Assembly (NCBI RefSeq): GCF_011634775.1
Contig: NZ_JAALXT010000002.1
Span: 744,001-808,000, forward strand
Direction of reading: 5' to 3'
DNA from: Thalassoroseus pseudoceratinae
GTDB taxonomy: Bacteria > Planctomycetota > Planctomycetia > Planctomycetales > Planctomycetaceae
DNA length: 64,000 nucleotides
A program made the translations under genes and the position numbers. Numbering within the stretch: position 1 is the first letter of the stretch; the number at the start of each line of letters is the position of its first letter. Below are positions 17,941-28,500 of this stretch, piece after piece. The notes beneath the pieces were generated by a model. That model had not been told where the DNA came from. It did no database searches and worked only from the letters and a program-made list of their open reading frames with translations.

Positions 17941-19332
17941 ATGATTGCTTCGGAAATTAGTCCAGGTTCAACGGAACAATTGCGAAACACATCAACCGAC
18001 TCGAGCCAAGTCACCGGACAGTCGGTCACGCCACCCGCTTGCCCGAAATCGCTTTCCGAAGCGGGCGTGAATCTCGGTTCACTCTGTGATCTGACGTTGA
18101 AACACCTGTATTTGCAGGGGCATTCGCTCGGTGCGGAGTTGGCTCGGCAGTTGCGATTGCCATTTGTACTCGTCGAGGAGGCGTTGCGGCATCTCAAGGA
18201 CGAGCGTTGCTTGGAAGTTGTTTCCGGCGACTTGATCGGCCCCGCTTCGTATCGATTCAACTTAACGCAGTACGGCCGAGAACGAGCGCAAGAAGCCTTC
18301 GACTCATGTCGTTACGTCGGACCAGCCCCTGTACCGTTGTCCGATTATGTGAGGCAATGCCAACGGCAAACCGTGGCCGATGTGCAATGCCATCCCGATG
18401 AATTACGCGAAGCGTTCGCCGACTTAATCATTTCCGACGGACTACTGGACCAAATCGGCCCGGCGGTTTGCACGGGGAAGTCGATGTTCGTTCACGGTGC
18501 TCCCGGTAACGGAAAAACGCTGATTGCCAGCGGATTGGGACAGTTCCTGAACGATCATGGCGGTGAGATTTTTGTGCCGTACGCCATCGAAGTCGATGGC
18601 AGCATTATCACCATCTTCGACCCCACGATTCATCGCCCAACCGACAACGCCGACAACCGGTTTGCCGATGCCTCGCAAGCCGCTTCAGCTTTAATGTCCA
18701 CACCGTCAGACGCTTCCACACCGGATTTCCGCTGGCGACGGGTGCGTCGGCCGGTCATTGTCACGGGCGGCGAGTTGACTCTCGACATGCTGGACTTGCG
18801 GTACAACCGGGAAAGTAATTTCTACACGGCTCCGATGCACGTCAAAGCCAATGGCGGAATCTTCTTGATCGACGATTTCGGTCGGCAGATTGTCGGTCCA
18901 CAGGAACTCTTGAATCGGTGGATTCTGCCACTCGAAGACCGAGTCGATTATCTCACGCTGACCACCGGGAAGAAACTGGCGGTCCCGTTTGAGTCGTTGA
19001 TCATTTTTTGTACGAATCTCGAACCGCGCGAGTTGGTTGACGACGCCTTCTTGCGGCGAATTCGTCACAAAATCGAGATCGGCCCGCCCACGCGAGAGGT
19101 TTATACGGAAATCTTTAAGCATTGTTGCGAAAACCGCGAAATTTCCTTTGAACCGTCGGTCGTCGATTACCTTTACACCGAGTATTACGATTCCGGAAGA
19201 TCTCCACGTTCGAGCGATCCTCGGGATTTATTGGAGATCATCTACTCAATTTGCCGATTTCAAAGAAAAGAGATTGAACTCAACGACCAATTGATGGCGG
19301 AAGCCACCAAACGGTTCTTCTGCAATGTTTGA
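17941..19332 (+). CDS. AAA+ ATPase with N-terminal winged-helix-like domain
   Basis: 463 codons from ATG 17941. Residues 45-115 resemble a winged helix (LCDLTLKHLYLQGHSLGAEL... EALRHLKDERCLEV). The ATPase domain follows with Walker A GAPGNGKT (186-193), Walker B GGIFLIDDFGRQ (about 305-316) and a sensor-1 LIIFCTNLEP. FLRRIRHKIEIGPP and DPRDLLEIIYSICR form the lid. It resembles MoxR/RuvB-like regulators but not a named subfamily. It is followed 24 bases later by the TPR lipoprotein gene, so they are probably one operon. A role in an envelope or pilus-type machine is a guess from that neighbour. Confidence 0.88.
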   Translation: MIASEISPGSTEQLRNTSTDSSQVTGQSVTPPACPKSLSEAGVNLGSLCDLTLKHLYLQGHSLGAELARQLRLPFVLVEEALRHLKDERCLEVVSGDLIGPASYRFNLTQYGRERAQEAFDSCRYVGPAPVPLSDYVRQCQRQTVADVQCHPDELREAFADLIISDGLLDQIGPAVCTGKSMFVHGAPGNGKTLIASGLGQFLNDHGGEIFVPYAIEVDGSIITIFDPTIHRPTDNADNRFADASQAASALMSTPSDASTPDFRWRRVRRPVIVTGGELTLDMLDLRYNRESNFYTAPMHVKANGGIFLIDDFGRQIVGPQELLNRWILPLEDRVDYLTLTTGKKLAVPFESLIIFCTNLEPRELVDDAFLRRIRHKIEIGPPTREVYTEIFKHCCENREISFEPSVVDYLYTEYYDSGRSPRSSDPRDLLEIIYSICRFQRKEIELNDQLMAEATKRFFCNV

Positions 19333-19355
19333 AACACGGACAACGGAGCGCCGCC

Positions 19356-20402
19356 ATGATCCGCATTCGACTGACGCATGCCTTGCTCGGAGTCGTTTGC
19401 CTATCGGCAGGCTCCGGGTGTGTTTCCGGTCCTGGTATGTTCGGGGGCAAACCCCAAACATCGGCCGAGCGAGAATTACTCGCGGAGCTCGAGTCCTCGG
19501 AGAACTTGTCCGATCCGTCAACGCTGCATCTGAAGTATGCCCGTTGGCGGGAATCGGTTGGTGATGCGGCCGACGCACGCAAGTCCTATGAATTTGCACT
19601 CGAGAACGACGCGAAATCCGTCGACGCCATTCTGGGATTGGCACGACTGGATCAACTCGCCGATCGCACCGCCGATGCCGAAGCGAATTTCCAACGGGCG
19701 TACAATTTGCGTCCTGATAGCGCACAAACACAGCATGCTTGGGGCCAATTCCTGGTGAGTCAGCAGCGGTGGCAGGAAGGGCTTCCGTTGCTTAAGTCCG
19801 CGATGGAAGCGGAACTGGATAACAAGTCGTACCGGTATCGGTATGGGCTGGCATTGGTTCAAAGCGGTGATATTGACGTCGGTTTCCCGTTGCTTGCGTC
19901 AACGGTGGGCACAGCGGAAGCCCATTACAACGTCGGGTATGTGTTGCACGAACAGGGACAGACGGATCTCGCGATTGCCCGATTCCGACAGGCATTGGCT
20001 TTGAAGCCGACGCTCGAACCGGCTGCCCGACTGATGGCGGAACTCACTGGCGATCGGCGGTATCTCGCGGGATTCAACACCGGAAAACAGTCCACAGGCA
20101 TCGTGCAATCTGGTCATGTCACGGAGAGCCGTGAGTCGGGTCAGCAAGTCTTCGACAAAGCCGCCTCACGAGCGCCTCAAGTGGCTATGCGGCCGCAAGT
20201 TGTTCCCGATCATCGTCAACAATCGATGAGTCGCAATCACAACCCGCAGGAAGCTCCACGGGTGGTCAACGCGGATCACTCACAATCCGCTCCCTCGGCA
20301 TGGTATTCCCGTCCCGAGACCAAAGCGGCGGCCCAAACGCCTCCCAACGGGATGACGGCGTTGCAGGCCGAGCAGTGGCGGAACCAACAGGTCATGCAAT
20401 AA
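19356..20402 (+). CDS. TPR-repeat lipoprotein
   Basis: 348 codons from ATG 19356 with GGAG seven bases upstream. The signal RLTHALLGVVCLSAGSGC ends in a plausible lipobox. Residues 50-240 hold at least five TPR units, for example DARKSYEFALENDAKSVDA, AEANFQRAYNLRPDSAQ and AIARFRQALALKPTLEP. The last 100 residues are Gln/Ser/Pro-rich and probably disordered. Layout and size are like TadD, the assembly lipoprotein of Flp/Tad pili, but no other tad gene is in the window. It follows the AAA+ gene closely. Confidence 0.88.
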   Translation: MIRIRLTHALLGVVCLSAGSGCVSGPGMFGGKPQTSAERELLAELESSENLSDPSTLHLKYARWRESVGDAADARKSYEFALENDAKSVDAILGLARLDQLADRTADAEANFQRAYNLRPDSAQTQHAWGQFLVSQQRWQEGLPLLKSAMEAELDNKSYRYRYGLALVQSGDIDVGFPLLASTVGTAEAHYNVGYVLHEQGQTDLAIARFRQALALKPTLEPAARLMAELTGDRRYLAGFNTGKQSTGIVQSGHVTESRESGQQVFDKAASRAPQVAMRPQVVPDHRQQSMSRNHNPQEAPRVVNADHSQSAPSAWYSRPETKAAAQTPPNGMTALQAEQWRNQQVMQ

Positions 20403-20403
20403 A

Positions 20404-20431
20404 AAAACGGACAGCGAAATGGCTGTCCGTT
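20404..20431. terminator. Bidirectional intrinsic terminator
   Basis: AAACGGACAGC (20404-20414) pairs with GCTGTCCGTTT (20421-20431) around a six-base loop. A-run on the left and TTT on the right let it serve both the TPR gene (plus) and the convergent DUF309 gene (minus). Confidence 0.85.
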
Positions 20432-20458
20432 TGAATTCGACTGACCGCAACACAACCG

Positions 20459-21019
20459 TTACGCAAACGGCAATGGTTCAGGTTGCAGCACGAAGGGAAA
20501 CACGCGAATCGGTTTGCCGGCCGGCAAATCATTGCGGTAAAGCAGTTGAGCGGCACGATCGGCAGCGAATTGCAGACCGGTGAAACGGAGACCGCAGAAC
20601 AAGTCGTCTTCGCTTTCCGCTGCGACATCGGCAAAGACTTCGCCAGCGGAAGCGGCATGCCGACGAACGCCGTGGATGCTGTCTTCGCGAACCTTCACGC
20701 CCGCAGCAGCCAATTTGACGAGCCCTTTGAGAAATCGTCCCACCATCGTGTCCGGTCCGGACGCCCGCCACAGTCGATCCCACTCATCGTGAGCTTCCCA
20801 GTAGAAGCCACAGTTGAAGTAGTCGAGCGACAGCAAATAGCTGCGGTTGTCAGCCCAAACATCGGGATCCAGCGGCTTGGTCGTCCGATTCTTCTTGCCG
20901 TAACTATGACCGCGAGGATCGCGAAAAGGGTGGGGAAGATCCGTTCCTGGAATGAAAGCATACGCCGGCAAATCCGCACCGGGCAGCAGGCGTACCCCTG
21001 CCGTTGCAACTTGGCTCAT
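20459..21019 (-). CDS. DUF309 family protein
   Basis: 186 codons from ATG 21019. The core [19 protein letters not shown], followed by [17 protein letters not shown], is the DUF309 signature, in which conserved Glu, His and Trp residues line a helical pocket. The N-terminal 50 residues, with [18 protein letters not shown], are an extension seen in planctomycete members. Function unknown; structures of relatives show an all-helical fold. Cytoplasmic, monocistronic, sharing a terminator with the opposing TPR gene. Confidence 0.9.
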   Translation of the reverse strand: MSQVATAGVRLLPGADLPAYAFIPGTDLPHPFRDPRGHSYGKKNRTTKPLDPDVWADNRSYLLSLDYFNCGFYWEAHDEWDRLWRASGPDTMVGRFLKGLVKLAAAGVKVREDSIHGVRRHAASAGEVFADVAAESEDDLFCGLRFTGLQFAADRAAQLLYRNDLPAGKPIRVFPFVLQPEPLPFA

Positions 21020-21662
21020 CCGTCTCTCTCTTATCGATTACTAAGATTTGCCACGTCGAACCGTCCTGACGCGACCAACCGTAAATCCAAGCGAGGACGT
21101 CCTTGCCCAGGCCTCTCCCGTTGACACTAGTCGTCCGAATACCTCCCAACGCCCTGACGAGCGAGTTTCGGTCCTTGAACCGGAAACAAATTCGGGGGAG
21201 ATGTGGTGTAGCTCTTGCAAGATTGTTGTGTGGACGTTCTTCGCTGAGAACGCAACAAATCAAGCAGGGTTTATGTCTTTTGCTGTCAAGGGCTACAGTA
21301 CATCAGACGTAGGTCGAATAATACCCGGGTTTTCCCGGCTGAAAAGAGGAATTTGGTAGGTTTTCCCTGGAAAGTGCGAGGAACTCCCCATTCGGGATGT
21401 ATGGAAGGGGGCGGTCTGTACAAAAATCAACACGATTTTCTTGACAACTTTTCCATCCAAGACAATCCGGAACACGCTCAATAGCTTTGAGTATGCCTAT
21501 GTGTTCATGTGTTGGCCTAGCGTACGGATAGCGTATGGAGAGGAAACTGTACGCACTTCTTGATACGATGCCACGACGGAATCGCAAATTCTTGTCTTGC
21601 AATCGACCTCGTTTGTGGATGGTCGGCGGCATTTACGCTTTCGGATCAGGAGAGACACTGCC
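21020..21662. other. Divergent intergenic region
   Basis: 643 bases between the DUF309 gene (minus) and the DUF1080/serine hydrolase gene (plus). It contains two copies of GGTTTTCCC about 30 bases apart (near 21328 and 21358) and a TTGACA at 21441 without a good -10 partner. No ORF or RNA gene that I can support. Confidence 0.45.
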
Positions 21663-23492
21663 ATGCCCACACGTTGTGTCCGCACCTTGTTGATGCTGCT
21701 TTGTTGCTTTGCTTGCCAGACCACGACCGCGGCAATGGCCCAGTCGGATTGGAGTTTGCAGCAAGTCCCCAAACTTCCGGACGGTGAAGACGCCGTCCGA
21801 TTGTTCAATGGAAATTCGCTTGCGGGTTGGGAAGGGCAGACCGAGAAGTATTGGTCAGTCGAAGATGGCATTATCGTCGGACGCAATAACAAGAAGAACG
21901 CCCCCAAAGCCAGCACCTACCTCGTAACAGAGAAGAAATACCGCAACTTCCGGCTCATTTTTGAGGCGAAGTTAGTTACCAGCGAGATGCACTCGGGCAT
22001 CGCTCTGTGGGGGGAAACCATCGAGAAGCAAGCCGATCCGTTTAGCTATCGCGGACACTTGGTGATGTTCCCCTCGAACTACGGCTTCTACGATTTGTAT
22101 CGTCGAAATAGCATCTACCGAGATAACGGCACGGCCAAGAAAGCTGGGAAACAGCACGATTGGAACCGAATGGAGATTCTCGCCATCGGCAATCGCATTC
22201 GGCATGTTGTCAACGGGAAACTCGTCGCAGACTGGACTGATCCCAAACCGGAACTTTGCGGCACGGGTCCGATCGGTTTGCAACTCCACTCGAACAAAGT
22301 TCCGCAGGAGGTTCACTTCCGCGGCCTCGTGCTCACAGAAAACCCCAACGACGAATTGGTGACTGTCGCCGAGAATTCGACTAGCAAAAATGCGGCACAC
22401 ATGAAGTTGAACGCCGAGAAACTGGCGCAAATGCCGAAACGGCTGCAGAAGTTCGTCGATGACGGCACGTTTTCCGGCATCGTCACGTTGGTGGCTAAGG
22501 ATGGGAACGTCGAGCATCTCTCCGCGATTGGACAGGCGGACCTCGAGACGGAACGTCCGATGACGACGAATTCCCTTTTCGCAATCGCCTCCATGACCAA
22601 ACCCATTACGGCGACGGCGTTAATGATTTTAGTCGACGAAGACAAGGTGTCGCTTGATGACCCGGTCTCGCAATACATCCCGGAATTCGAGAACGTCGCT
22701 CTGAAGAATGGCGAGGAACTCCAACGGGAAATTACAATTCGTGATGTTTTGACTCACACATCTGGTTTGGTGGGGAGCCAGGCGGTGAAAGAGTCATTGG
22801 AGGCAACGGCGAAAGAGTTGGCAGCCCGACCGTTCGGCTTCCAACCGGGTTCGAAATGGCAATACAGCCCCGGCCTCAATGTGGTCGGACGGATTATCGA
22901 AGTTGCGTCGGGCAAGTCTTATGACCAATTTCTGCAGGACCGCATTTTCCGGCCGCTGGGGATGACCGACACCACATTCATTCCCACCGAAAAACAGGGA
23001 AAACGAATCGCCACCTTGTATGCTCCCACTCAAGATGGCCAAGGACTTGAACCGTACAAGAATTGGATCAACGATTATTCAGACGCCAAACCGCCGAATC
23101 CGTCTGGTGGTCTATTCTCCACCGCCTCCGACATGGCCAAGTTCTATCAAATGATCTTGAACGGAGGGAAACTCGATGGCGTGCGGATTGTCTCGCAGGA
23201 CGCGGTTAAACAGATGCGAACCGTCCAAACTGGGGAACTCAAAACGGGATTCACCGACGGCAATGGATGGGGATTGGGCTGGTGTATCGTTCGCGAACCG
23301 CAAGGTGTGACGGCATCGCTTTCGTCTGGGACTTTCGGGCACGGCGGCGCATTCGGCACACAAGGTTGGATCGACCCGAATCGCCAAATGATCTTTGTGC
23401 TGATGGTTCAACGAGCCAAGCTGCCGAATAGTGATGGATCGGAATTGCGAAAAGCATTTCACGATCTCACTGTGGATGCGCTTGAACAATAG
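21663..23492 (+). CDS. Fusion of DUF1080 (3-keto-disaccharide hydrolase-like) and serine beta-lactamase-fold hydrolase
   Basis: 609 codons from ATG 21663, preceded by AGGAGA. After a signal peptide (LLMLLCCFACQTTTAAMA), residues about 43-225 form a DUF1080 domain: AVRLFNGNSLAGWEG, SVEDGIIVGR, FRLIFEAKL and the C-terminal FRGLVL. From about 265 a class C beta-lactamase/esterase domain follows, with SMTK (Ser310, Lys313), YSPGLN (Tyr401) and HGG (560-562). DUF1080 is a sugar-binding or hydrolase-like jelly roll; the second part is a penicillin-binding-protein-like hydrolase, often an esterase. Together they suggest a secreted enzyme acting on substituted sugars or peptidoglycan, by inference. 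Confidence 0.92.
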   Translation: MPTRCVRTLLMLLCCFACQTTTAAMAQSDWSLQQVPKLPDGEDAVRLFNGNSLAGWEGQTEKYWSVEDGIIVGRNNKKNAPKASTYLVTEKKYRNFRLIFEAKLVTSEMHSGIALWGETIEKQADPFSYRGHLVMFPSNYGFYDLYRRNSIYRDNGTAKKAGKQHDWNRMEILAIGNRIRHVVNGKLVADWTDPKPELCGTGPIGLQLHSNKVPQEVHFRGLVLTENPNDELVTVAENSTSKNAAHMKLNAEKLAQMPKRLQKFVDDGTFSGIVTLVAKDGNVEHLSAIGQADLETERPMTTNSLFAIASMTKPITATALMILVDEDKVSLDDPVSQYIPEFENVALKNGEELQREITIRDVLTHTSGLVGSQAVKESLEATAKELAARPFGFQPGSKWQYSPGLNVVGRIIEVASGKSYDQFLQDRIFRPLGMTDTTFIPTEKQGKRIATLYAPTQDGQGLEPYKNWINDYSDAKPPNPSGGLFSTASDMAKFYQMILNGGKLDGVRIVSQDAVKQMRTVQTGELKTGFTDGNGWGLGWCIVREPQGVTASLSSGTFGHGGAFGTQGWIDPNRQMIFVLMVQRAKLPNSDGSELRKAFHDLTVDALEQ

Positions 23493-23563
23493 TTTCTGTT
23501 CTGCACGCTCCCAGTCAGATACGCGGAGCGTGACCTTCTCTCCTTTCAATCATGTGCACTCGC

Positions 23564-23737
23564 ATGGACAAGAAAACCAAAAAGAAAATCGGACTACTAC
23601 GCGACCGCGTTCAGACGCTCCGACGACAACTCTCCGGCGCCAAGAAACAGAACGACGATCCTGCCGAAGTCACTCGGCTTGAGAATGAGCTGGAGACCCT
23701 CGAGCAGGAAATCAAGGTTCTTCTCGAAAGTCAATAA
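23564..23737 (+). CDS. Small coiled-coil protein
   Basis: 57 codons from ATG 23564 (MDKKTKKKIG); an in-frame ATG four codons earlier is possible. The whole protein is one charged helix with heptad-like spacing (LLRDRVQTLRRQL, VTRLENELETLEQEIKVLL), so it should dimerise as a coiled coil. No named family. It lies 71 bases after the serine hydrolase gene on the same strand. No clear Shine-Dalgarno, but codon use and composition look genuine. Confidence 0.7.
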   Translation: MDKKTKKKIGLLRDRVQTLRRQLSGAKKQNDDPAEVTRLENELETLEQEIKVLLESQ

Positions 23738-23877
23738 TCGTTAGCACCTTAACAAGACTCTTGAACCCCGACTGGCCCGCCGATATTCTCAGGAAGGACG
23801 CAATTCTGCATCCGTTCTGAATTCTTTTCTCAGACGTCTATTCCCTGTTCCAGGTCTCCAGTCTAACGGAGGACGCT

Positions 23878-24870
23878 ATGCGACGCGCCAGTCGGCCACG
23901 TGGGTTCACGCTCATCGAACTCCTTGTAGTCATCGCCATCATTGCCATTTTGATTGCCCTGTTACTCCCTGCTGTCCAACAGGCCCGTGAGGCCGCTCGC
24001 CGGACTCAGTGCAAGAACAATCTGAAGCAAATCGGCATTGCCCTGCACAACTATCATGATGTGACCAGCTACTTCCCTTCGGGGCATTCTGGTCAAACGC
24101 CTTGGATGAATTCCTGTCCGGAAGGAACGTGTGGTCATTGGGCTTGGGGGTCGTTGATCCTACCGTTTTTGGAACTTGGAAATACTCACGAAAGCATCCA
24201 AGTCGGGGCCCAGCCGATGCCAACATCCGCCAGCAATGCGACGATGCTGGCAATTATGCAGACCCCAATTCCCGCGTTCCGTTGCCCATCCGACGTCGGT
24301 CCCGATCTCAACAACGATCAGAAAATCCCCTCGACAGGTGGGGGCGGAGGCAACTGCACCGGTTCGAGTTGTCGACCTGTCGCGTTGTCCAACTATGTCG
24401 GCTCAAACGACACGTACAACCTCGATCGATCCGCATGGAATGGTTTCATGGGGCGGGTGCCGCGACTCGGTCCGGCGTCGAATCCGTCCGGTGTGCAAAC
24501 CGCGATGGCGACTCGTGACATCACCGATGGCCTGAGCAATACCTTCGCGATTGGCGAACGGGCTTGGGAATTGGGCGGCGTCCGTCTGCAAGCTGGTGTC
24601 GTTTTCGGTACGAACGGCGATACGGGGAATCACAACGATCAAGGGTTGGTTTACGTGATGGGAGCTGGTCGTTGGCGTCTCAATGACACATGCAACGAAT
24701 GTGATCGTGGCTTCAGTAGTCCGCACCCCGGTGGTTCTCACTTCTTGCTCGCCGACGGTGCTGTCAAGTTTGTGAGCGAGAACATCGATCACAACACCGA
24801 TTCCGCCGTCAATAGCACCTACGAAAACCTCATCGGTCGAAGCGACGGTAATGTGGTTGGCGAGTACTAA
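23878..24870 (+). CDS. DUF1559 type II pseudopilin-like protein
   Basis: 330 codons from ATG 23878 with GGAGGA seven bases upstream. It carries the prepilin-type [16 protein letters not shown] segment and [20 protein letters not shown]. Later come [24 protein letters not shown] and the terminal [21 protein letters not shown] Gly-rich loop and Cys pairs (CNECDRG, CTGSSC) suggest disulfides in the exported domain. The next gene, a transthyretin-like lipoprotein 108 bases on, is a standard neighbour of DUF1559 genes. Confidence 0.95.
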   Translation: MRRASRPRGFTLIELLVVIAIIAILIALLLPAVQQAREAARRTQCKNNLKQIGIALHNYHDVTSYFPSGHSGQTPWMNSCPEGTCGHWAWGSLILPFLELGNTHESIQVGAQPMPTSASNATMLAIMQTPIPAFRCPSDVGPDLNNDQKIPSTGGGGGNCTGSSCRPVALSNYVGSNDTYNLDRSAWNGFMGRVPRLGPASNPSGVQTAMATRDITDGLSNTFAIGERAWELGGVRLQAGVVFGTNGDTGNHNDQGLVYVMGAGRWRLNDTCNECDRGFSSPHPGGSHFLLADGAVKFVSENIDHNTDSAVNSTYENLIGRSDGNVVGEY

Positions 24871-24978
24871 GGGCCATCGAACCCTCCAATTCTCAAGTTG
24901 CGGGTGGCGTGAGATCTCAGATTTCACGCCATCGCCGTTTCCACTCTCCAAGGTTTCTTCACTTTGAAGGCTGAAAGC

Positions 24979-25401
24979 ATGCTCCGAAATTGGCTTCGTG
25001 TCTTGCCTTTGCTGGTCATTTTCGCATACGGATGTTCCGGGACACCCGACGACCAACCCGAAACCGGCACTGTGACCGGGGTCGTTCTTCTCGACGACAA
25101 ACCGCTACCCGATGCACGGGTCTTGTTTTCCCCCACGTCCAGTGGGCAAAGTTCCGAGGGAGTGACGGACGAGAATGGCAAATTCGAATTGCGATACAAA
25201 CGCGACATTATGGGGGCGAAAGTTGGCGAACATCTCGTCAAGATTTCGACCTTCGAGCAACCCGTTATTGGTGACGATGGTCGCCCCAGCGGCGGAAGAC
25301 CGGAGTTGGTTCCGCAGGAATACAACGAAACATCGTCGCTGAAACGAACTGTCGAAGCGGGAGAAAACGAGTTCGAATTCAAACTCCAAGGCGGTGGCTG
25401 A
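24979..25401 (+). CDS. Transthyretin-like (carboxypeptidase regulatory-like) lipoprotein
   Basis: 140 codons from ATG 24979; a TTG at 24964 would put five extra residues before the signal peptide. The leader LRVLPLLVIFAYGC has a lipobox-type end. The mature domain begins GTVTGVVLLDDKPLPDARVLF and continues EGVTDENGKFELRY, the Ig/transthyretin-like fold (PF13620-type) common in planctomycete lipoproteins encoded after DUF1559 genes. It probably acts as a small surface adhesion or structural domain. Co-transcription with the DUF1559 gene is likely. Confidence 0.88.
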   Translation: MLRNWLRVLPLLVIFAYGCSGTPDDQPETGTVTGVVLLDDKPLPDARVLFSPTSSGQSSEGVTDENGKFELRYKRDIMGAKVGEHLVKISTFEQPVIGDDGRPSGGRPELVPQEYNETSSLKRTVEAGENEFEFKLQGGG

Positions 25402-25444
25402 AAAAAAACGACCGATCGAATACCAATTCCTCGGCAATCGGTCG
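25401..25444 (-). terminator. Intrinsic terminator after the sialidase fusion gene
   Basis: CGACCGAT (25409-25416) pairs with ATCGGTCG (25437-25444). On the minus strand the stem is followed by eight U (25401-25408). It serves the gene ending at 25521 and may also stop transcripts from the lipoprotein gene on the other side. Confidence 0.72.
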
Positions 25445-25520
25445 ATCGTTGCATGTTTCGATATCAGACGCCCAAACGCATCGCTAGGTGTGAACAGTCA
25501 CTGCAATGCGTTTGACCCAA

Positions 25521-28500
25521 TCATTTAGCTTGGTCGCCAATAACAGCGCCAGCCTCGATCAGGTTCGGATCAATAACGGTGTGACGCACACGCTGACGGT
25601 TCCAGGTGTAGGTCATGTGAACTTTCCCATCTTTGGTTTGAATCATCGCCGGGTAGGAAAGTTCGCCTTTTTCCACCTTCTCGACCGTCGCCACTTCCCG
25701 CCAGGTGCGACCGTCATCACTAATGACGAGATTCAAATTAGCCCGTGATCCCCAACCGTCTTTCCGTTCGCCACCGGAGTGGTTATACAAGAGCAAGTGC
25801 CGGCCATCGGTCAGCGTGACGGCTTCGATACCGCTGTTCGGATTCGGCAGTCCTGCATCGGCAAGTTCCGTCCACGTGTGACCCTGATCACGCGAGAACG
25901 CTTGGAAAATGCGGGAATGTTTGGACCGCAACAACGCTTGGATTTCCCCCGACGCATGAGTCAGCAGCGTGGGTTGAATGACTTGAAACGGTTGGTCCTC
26001 GGGTTCAAATCGTTGCCAAGATTGGCCCAATTCTGGATGAGCCATATTCTTGAGAATCTCGAAGTGCATTCGCCAATCGTGATTGTGTTCGGTCGACGAT
26101 GGACACAGCAAATCGCCGTTAGCAAGCAGCATCGGTTTGCTGCGAACCGGCCCGTGGATTCCTTCTGGTAGACGGCGTCGGTCACGGAATGTGCGACCGC
26201 GGTCGTAGCTCACCATCACTTCGCCCCACCAATCACGCGGGTTCGGTCCGACCTTGAAGAACAACATCGTTGGAGCATCGCCAGGTGGTTGATACAACAC
26301 GGGATTCCAGCACGGGTAGCGAAGCCCTTCGTGTTGAACGCCATCAGCAGCCAAAGACGGTCCTGACCACCGACTCCCATCGTAGTAGCTTGTCCAGATT
26401 CCGACATCTTTGTTGCCTTCCCTCGTCCCACCGAACCAAGCCGCCACGAGTCCACGGTTGGTTTCACAAATTGTGGACGCATGACATTGAGGGAAGCTGG
26501 CTTTCGTGTAGATGAACTCCTCACTCACGAAACCCGGGAACTTCGGTTTGGCGGTTTTCTTAGCCGGCGTTGCGCGAAGTTGGTCTGCATTGAACGACTT
26601 GCAGTCGTCGTGAGCGGCGAAGTAGAGACGACCGTTCTCGGCACCCACGAGCAAATCCGGTTGACCGTCTTGGTTGAAATCGCATGCGGCGGGACTGGAT
26701 GTGTGACCGGCAACATTTCGGTTCGCTAGATTGCCGATGCGTTTCAGAACGATCTTCCCGTCGCGTGTTTCGCAGTTACGATACCAAAGTGCGTTCTCGG
26801 AATTGACGATCACATCAAGGCGTCCGTCGCTGTCCCAATCGACAACATCTAACTTGACTCGCCCCGAACCGCCACACGAACGCGAATTGAGTTGCAGTGG
26901 TTGATTGTTCTCATCAACGAACACCCGCTCCGCCTCACCGGCCGATCGTCGCAGAGTGAGAAAGCCTTCCTGATCGAGCAAAACGAGATCCATCGTTTTG
27001 TCATCATCGAAGTCCACCGCGACCGGTGTTGTTCGCCATTGCGTGAGCGTATCGCTGGCGAGGGTTTGCCACCAATACCACTTCGGCGGTGCTTCGTTTT
27101 GTCCCGATTTCAACGCGACATCGATGAGCTTTCCATCATCGTTGCGGAGCACGCCAACTCGGGAAAGGATCGAATTGTAAATGATGTCGGGGTCAGAATC
27201 GCCGTCCCAATCAGCCACCGAGAGCGTCGTGTAACCCCACTTGGCTTCGGCCGGTCCTTGAATCGATCCATTGGGACCGGCGAGCACACGGAACGGTTGA
27301 CCGGCGGAATCGTCCACGTGGGTATGAACATTCAACAACGTCGGTGCGGACCACTTAGGAAGCCCGTTCTTTGCGGTTCCCAAATTTTCGAAAAGCCCGA
27401 TGTATCCGGCGGTATTTCCACAGAGGATGTCTTGATCGCCGTCGCCATCCCAATCGTAGGCATACGGAGTAGCCAATGCCCCAAACTTCAGGGTGTCCGC
27501 TTCTTGCTGAAAGTACTGAGGTGCGAGAAACACAGGCTCACGATTTCGCAGCTCACCGGTGTTTTCCACGAGGGCAACACGACCGTCTTCGTCTCCGACA
27601 ATCAAATCGAAATCGCCGTCACCATCCCAATCGACCGCCGTTGGGGTGATCATTTGCAGATCCATCACCAGTGGTTGGCCGTCGCGATTTTTCAAGCGAC
27701 GACCCGCTGCATAAGCCGGTTCCGTCCGCGTTCCGATGTTCTCGAAGTAGGTGAAACCATCGAGGAATTCCCCGCACAGCAGGTCCAAGTCACCATCGCC
27801 ATCGAAATCCGCCAGATTCGGTGATGGCCAACCGTAGACATCGATGGCACCGCCCGCAGCGGTCAGTTTCTCCGGCGAATCCGAGTATTCCGGTTTCGAC
27901 GCGGAGCCCTCGTTGCGAATGAGGTAAACATAACCATGCAACGGGCCATTCCGCCATTGACCATGATTATCGTACGCGTTGTCCCAAGCGAAATCGGTCC
28001 AGTCACCGACACCAACGACGATGTCTTGATCGCCGTCGCCATCATAATCGACGTACCGCCACATGTTCCCACGGACGCGGTTTTCGTGGACATTGCTCTT
28101 GGGGTAAATCCGCTGACCTTTGTTGAAATCGAATTGGCCAGTTTTCTTGTCGCGAGGAAATTCCCAGCAAGTCCGCAAGACTCGTGGCTGGCCATCCACA
28201 TAGCTGACCTGCATATTGTGGCTGGTTTTGCCAACCCGCACACCAGGCCGAAACACCGGCATTTTCTCGCCGGGTTTTTGACTTGGGTTCTCGAAGAAAT
28301 AGACGCCATTCGAGGGTTTGTCCGGGCAGGACACCAGCAGGTCCATGTCGCCGTCGTTGTCGTAATCCATCGGTAACGGCCATGCCCACAGGCCGACACC
28401 AAGGTCGACAACGAGGCCCGGATTGTTGTAGCGAAGCTCTTTTAGCTTCCAGGAATCTTCAGCGACCGCGAGACTACCCGATGCGAGAGCAATCGCGGCA

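Noticed and set aside
26892-27824. A 310-codon plus-strand frame opposite the FG-GAP/sialidase gene
   Set aside because: Mirror of Asp/Gly-rich calcium loops on the minus strand; composition (Ile/Val/Arg) is typical of such shadows.
26900-28500. Repeated GATGGCGA-type DNA as a tandem repeat array
   Set aside because: These are codons for the Asp-Gly calcium loops of FG-GAP repeats, with protein-level periodicity.
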